Origin: Microbacterium sp. LKL04
GTDB taxonomy: Bacteria; Actinomycetota; Actinomycetes; Actinomycetales; Microbacteriaceae
Length of the DNA stretch: 64,000 nucleotides
Reading direction: 5' to 3'
Assembly (NCBI RefSeq): GCF_900102005.1
Contig: NZ_LT627736.1
Coordinates: forward strand, 496,001-560,000
The position numbers and the translations under genes were made by a program. Shown here piece by piece: positions 58,120 to 64,000 of the stretch; the first letter of the stretch is position 1, and every line of letters begins with the position of its first letter. Under the pieces are notes generated by a model. It saw nothing but the letters and a program-made list of their open reading frames with translations. It was not told where the DNA came from and ran no database searches.

Positions 58120-58811
58120 TCGGCGCCGGCATCGTCCTGCTCGGGGTCGGTCTCGCGGACCTCATCCGTCGTCATGCGCCCGCGCGGCTGAGAGCGCTGC
58201 TCTACATCGTGGCGTTCCTCCTCGTCCTCGTCGGCGCCTCCGGAGCGGATGCCGCGGTCTGGGCATTCGCCGCGACCGGCGTCGCCTCGATGTGGGTGGT
58301 CACGACGCCCGGTTCGACAGGAGGTCGGGCCGGCCTCTGGCCCCTGATCGTCGTCGCGCTGGTCGCACTGGTTGCGGTCGCCGTCATGGGCGTCCGTGAC
58401 GATCAGGGTCCGCTCGGAGCGATCTGGCCGACCGGCTCCCCGCTCGGCGCGGTGAGTCTCGACGTCGGCGTCTTCGTGATCGGTGCCCTCGCGTTCCTCA
58501 CCGAGTCGGGCAACGTCATCGTCCGGGCGGCACTGCGCGGTGGCGAGGTCGCGTCCGACGCCCCGACGATCCTCAAGGGCGGGCGCCTGATCGGCCCGCT
58601 CGAGCGCGTCCTGGTGTTCGCGCTGACGGTGACCGGCGCATTCACGCTCCTCGCCGCCGTGCTCGCCGCGAAGGGGATCGTGCGCTTCCCCGAGATCTCG
58701 CGCGACACCGACCTCGGTACGCGCGCGGAGTACTTCCTGATCGGCAGCCTCGTCAGCTGGGTGACCGCGCTCGGAGCGGCGTTCCTCCTGTGGTGGGGCA
58801 CCGCCGCCTGA
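58116..58811 (+). CDS. membrane protein partner of SatD
   Basis: A 231-residue protein with about six membrane helices. The C-terminal half (GRLIGPLERVLVF, AAKGIVRFPEIS, AEYFLIGSLVSW) resembles the second half of DUF3307 proteins, which are usual SatD partners in other phyla; the typical N-terminal DUF3307 half is not recognisable. Co-translated with satD from the operator-controlled promoter. A two-component sensor/effector relation is inferred from pairing only. The exact start is uncertain. Confidence 0.75.
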   Translation: MIGAGIVLLGVGLADLIRRHAPARLRALLYIVAFLLVLVGASGADAAVWAFAATGVASMWVVTTPGSTGGRAGLWPLIVVALVALVAVAVMGVRDDQGPLGAIWPTGSPLGAVSLDVGVFVIGALAFLTESGNVIVRAALRGGEVASDAPTILKGGRLIGPLERVLVFALTVTGAFTLLAAVLAAKGIVRFPEISRDTDLGTRAEYFLIGSLVSWVTALGAAFLLWWGTAA

Positions 58812-58816
58812 CCCTT

Positions 58817-59009
58817 GTCGCGGAAGCCGGGGTCTGCTTGCCTCATCCCACCGTCGACCGCATCGAAGACACGGTCGCTCTCGCGGTCGCCGCGGGTGGG
58901 GGAGCAGATGGGCGAGATCCAGCTCTTCGACGAAGGCTCGCGCCGGGTCTACCTGCGCGACTCCGAGGGGAACGTCATCGGCCTGTACGACGAGGTGGCG
59001 GCGGACTGA
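58817..59009 (+). pseudogene. frameshifted C-terminal fragment of a VOC family protein
   Basis: Two adjacent frames together resemble the C-terminal third of a glyoxalase/bleomycin-resistance (VOC) protein: VDRIEDTVALAVAAGG in one frame (about 58853-58900), then GEIQLFDEGSRRVYLRDSEG and NVIGLYDEV in the next, ending at the TGA at 59007. A one-base change in the GGGGG run near 58900 accounts for the shift. The N-terminal two thirds and a start are missing. A 33-residue ORF from ATG 58908 could still be translated, but I favour a decayed gene. Confidence 0.5.
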
Positions 59010-59041
59010 TCAGCCGTGGCCCCGCTGATAGCCTGGAAGAC

Positions 59042-60355
59042 GTGTCTGAATCCGTATCGAGCGCCGATCTGACGGCGCTCGCGCCCGCCAACGACCCGTC
59101 TTTCGCCAACGTGTGGGACGAGATCGTCTGGCGCGGCCTCGTGCACGTGTCGACCGACGAAGCGTCGCTTCGCGACCTCCTCTCCGGAGCGCCGATCACG
59201 TACTACTGCGGCTTCGACCCGACCGCGCCGAGCCTGCATCTCGGCAACCTCGTGCAGCTCCTCCTCCTGCGGCGTCTGCAGCTCGCCGGGCACCAGCCGC
59301 TCGGACTGGTGGGTGGATCGACCGGTCTCATCGGCGATCCGCGGCCCACGGCGGAGCGGACGCTCAACACCCGCGAGACCGTCACGGAGTGGGTGGAGCG
59401 TCTGCGCGGGCAGGTCGAACGGTTCCTGAGCTTCGAGGGCGAGAACGCGGCCCGGCTGGTGAACAACCTCGACTGGACTGCGCCGATGAGTGCGATCGAC
59501 TTCCTCCGCGAGATCGGCAAGCACTACCGGGTCGGCACGATGCTGAAGAAGGATGCCGTCGCCGCCCGCCTCAACTCCGACGCGGGCATCAGCTACACCG
59601 AGTTCAGCTACCAGATCCTGCAGGGGATGGACTACCTCGAGCTGTACCGCCAGTACGACTGCGTCCTGCAGACGGGTGGCAGCGACCAGTGGGGGAACCT
59701 GACGAGTGGGACGGATCTGATCCACCGCGTCGAGGGGACGTCCGTGCATGCCATCGGCACGCCGCTGATCACCAACAGCGACGGGACGAAGTTCGGCAAG
59801 AGCGAGGGCAATGCCGTCTGGCTGGATGCCGACATGTGCAGCCCGTACCGGATGTACCAGTTCTGGCTCAACACCGATGATGCCGACGTCGTCGCTCGCC
59901 TGAAGGTGTTCACGTTCCTGACGCGCGCCGACATCGAGGAGTACGAGCGGCTGGTCGCCGACGAGCCCTTCCGGCGTGCGGCGCAGCGCCGTCTCGCGAT
60001 GGAGGTCACGACGACGGTGCATGGAGCGGATGCCGCGACCGCGGTCGCCGCCGCGTCCGACGCACTCTTCGGGCAGGGGGATCTCACCGCCCTCGACGCC
60101 CCCACGCTCCGCTCTGCGCTCGAGGAGCTGCCACACGTGGCGACGGCCGGGGAGATCCCGGTCGTACAGGCGCTCCTGGACACCGGCTTGGTTTCCAGTG
60201 CGAGCGAGGCGCGACGCGCGATCTCGCAGGGAGGTGTCTCCGTCGACGGTGTGAAGGTCGTCGACGAGGGGCAGGTCATCACGGGTTCGCTCCCCGGTGG
60301 CGTCTCCGTGCTCCGGCGGGGCAAGAAGACGATGGCCGGCGTGTTCGTGTCCTGA
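59042..60355 (+). CDS. tyrS: tyrosine--tRNA ligase
   Basis: A 437-residue class I TyrRS. The HIGH-type motif is in CGFDPTAPSLHLGN (56-69), KMSKS-type KFGKS at 250-254, tyrosine-site motifs YQILQGMDY and GGSDQWGN, and a C-terminal S4 RNA-binding domain. GTG 59042 lies 7 bases after TAGCCT (59029-59034), so it is leaderless and there is no T-box. A strong terminator follows. Confidence 0.96.
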   Translation: MSESVSSADLTALAPANDPSFANVWDEIVWRGLVHVSTDEASLRDLLSGAPITYYCGFDPTAPSLHLGNLVQLLLLRRLQLAGHQPLGLVGGSTGLIGDPRPTAERTLNTRETVTEWVERLRGQVERFLSFEGENAARLVNNLDWTAPMSAIDFLREIGKHYRVGTMLKKDAVAARLNSDAGISYTEFSYQILQGMDYLELYRQYDCVLQTGGSDQWGNLTSGTDLIHRVEGTSVHAIGTPLITNSDGTKFGKSEGNAVWLDADMCSPYRMYQFWLNTDDADVVARLKVFTFLTRADIEEYERLVADEPFRRAAQRRLAMEVTTTVHGADAATAVAAASDALFGQGDLTALDAPTLRSALEELPHVATAGEIPVVQALLDTGLVSSASEARRAISQGGVSVDGVKVVDEGQVITGSLPGGVSVLRRGKKTMAGVFVS

Positions 60356-60370
60356 CGAATGGCCCTCTCC

Positions 60371-60418
60371 GAGGCCGCTCTTCCCGATCCGTCGGGGGAG
60401 CGGCCTCTGTTGTTTGGG
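60371..60418 (+). terminator. intrinsic terminator after tyrS
   Basis: GAGGCCGCTC (60371-60380) pairs perfectly with GAGCGGCCTC (60398-60407), with further inner pairs around TCCG, followed by a T-rich tail (TGTTGTTTGGG). It is the clearest T-tailed terminator in the window and insulates the rRNA operon. Confidence 0.9.
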
Positions 60419-60457
60419 CTCCTGATCAGCGCGACACGCCCGGGATGCGGGCGTGAT

Positions 60458-60486
60458 TTGCCGGACCTGCGGGAGCCGCGTAACTT
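60458..60486 (+). promoter_or_regulatory. rRNA operon promoter
   Basis: TTGCCG (60458-60463), a 17-bp spacer and TAACTT (60481-60486) form a sigma-A type promoter 40 bp after the tyrS terminator and about 450 bp before the 16S gene. I see no second equally good promoter closer to 16S, though hexamers near 60770-60800 could contribute. Confidence 0.6.
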
Positions 60487-60489
60487 ATT

Positions 60490-60938
60490 ACTTGTTCGCC
60501 CCACAGGGAAGAGCGAGAGACCGAAAGGCCTCCGGCCCCCTCAAGCGGAGAACCACATCCATCCCAAACCTCTCCTAGAGAGAACAAGACCTTGTGGTCT
60601 AGGATGGGGACTCCACCTCGAAGCCCCGTGGTGATGAGCCCGACACGATCTCTTGATCGTTGCGTGCCGTCTCGTTCGGGAGTCGAGCGAAGAGTGTGAC
60701 GTTGCCTCACTACGAAGCCCTGCGGGGTGGTGTGGGAGCATCCGATCCTTGAGAACTCAACAGCGTGCACTTGTCAAATGCCAAATAACCTCGATCTCAG
60801 CTTTGGCTGAGGTGAGATTCCTTTGGATCAAAGTCCGGCACTTCGGTGTCGGCAACGGATAGTCAGCAATGATTTATCTCTTTGGTCAGTTCAAACTCGC
60901 TGCTTCGGCCTATTCCGGTCGTTGTCAGTATTTTTCTT
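60490..60938 (+). other. rRNA leader with hairpins and NusA-type antitermination site
   Basis: About 450 bp without a gene. It holds several inverted repeats (for example CGATC-TCTT-GATCG near 60650 and CTCAGC-TTTG-GCTGAG near 60800) and the motif GAGAACTCAACAG at 60751-60763, close to the RNA site bound by mycobacterial NusA in rrn leaders. A related GAACTACACAG recurs in the 16S-23S spacer. The bases just before 16S are AT-rich and likely pair with spacer sequence for RNase III processing. Confidence 0.65.

Positions 60939-64000
<3,062 letters not shown>

Overview
The window reads as a chromosomal segment of a high-GC Gram-positive actinobacterium, most likely Microbacterium or a close relative in the Microbacteriaceae. 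Support: very GC-rich coding sequence, many GTG starts, a dense set of apparently leaderless genes (a TANNNT hexamer usually 6-7 bases before the start codon), a 16S rRNA with the expected actinobacterial signatures, a 16S-23S spacer without tRNAs, and the order ftsK-pgsA-cinA-clgR-recA-recX-miaB-miaA-dapF-hflX-lexA-hisCBH-priA-infC-rpmI-rplT-pheST-argCJBDFH-tyrS. The genus call is inference, not a database result. I see no insertion sequence, prophage, CRISPR array or plasmid function; this is core chromosome.

Layout. 1-4.4 kb: a small membrane protein, a minus-strand thiol/redox group (membrane thioredoxin-like protein, DUF4395 protein with a membrane CxxC, OsmC protein, NAD-dependent epimerase), thyX and a short-chain dehydrogenase. 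4.4-4.9 kb: an intergenic stretch with a frameshifted gene remnant and inverted repeats. 4.9-19.1 kb: dapA-rnj, a GNAT acetyltransferase, ftsK, pgsA-cinA, clgR, the SOS gene recA (LexA box upstream) with recX, an ABC exporter, miaB-miaA. 19.1-25.6 kb: an alpha/beta hydrolase-TetR operon with its promoter/operator, dapF, an rRNA-type methyltransferase, hflX, an S9 peptidase. 25.7-30.5 kb: metF-metE behind a GC-rich untranslated leader, then lexA divergent from a LysM protein (SOS division-inhibitor type) across a shared LexA box. 30.5-34.9 kb: hisC, hisB-hisH-priA-sseB, DUF1844. 35-37.4 kb: infC (ATC start) -rpmI-rplT and a SpoU methyltransferase. 37.4-44.4 kb: gluABCD-type glutamate uptake and pheST. 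44.5-49.4 kb: a small membrane protein, an OLD-like ATPase, an ABC pair and an epimerase. 49.4-57.4 kb: arginine biosynthesis argCJBDF-(membrane acyltransferase)-argH. 57.4-60.4 kb: SatD plus membrane partner, a decayed VOC fragment, tyrS. 60.4-64 kb: rRNA operon leader, 16S, spacer and the first 1.16 kb of 23S.

The most interesting signal is directly upstream of argC: a 24-codon leaderless ORF (49446-49520) with 7 arginine codons among its last 11 codons, followed by mutually exclusive RNA pairings. It looks like an arginine-sensing leader peptide, in a cluster that contains neither argG nor argR. Other regulatory structure is unusually legible here: palindromic operators overlapping promoters (hydrolase-tetR at 19.1 kb, satD at 57.4 kb), two LexA boxes, an infC leader with a non-AUG start, terminators that overlap the next gene's -10 box, and two gene remnants.
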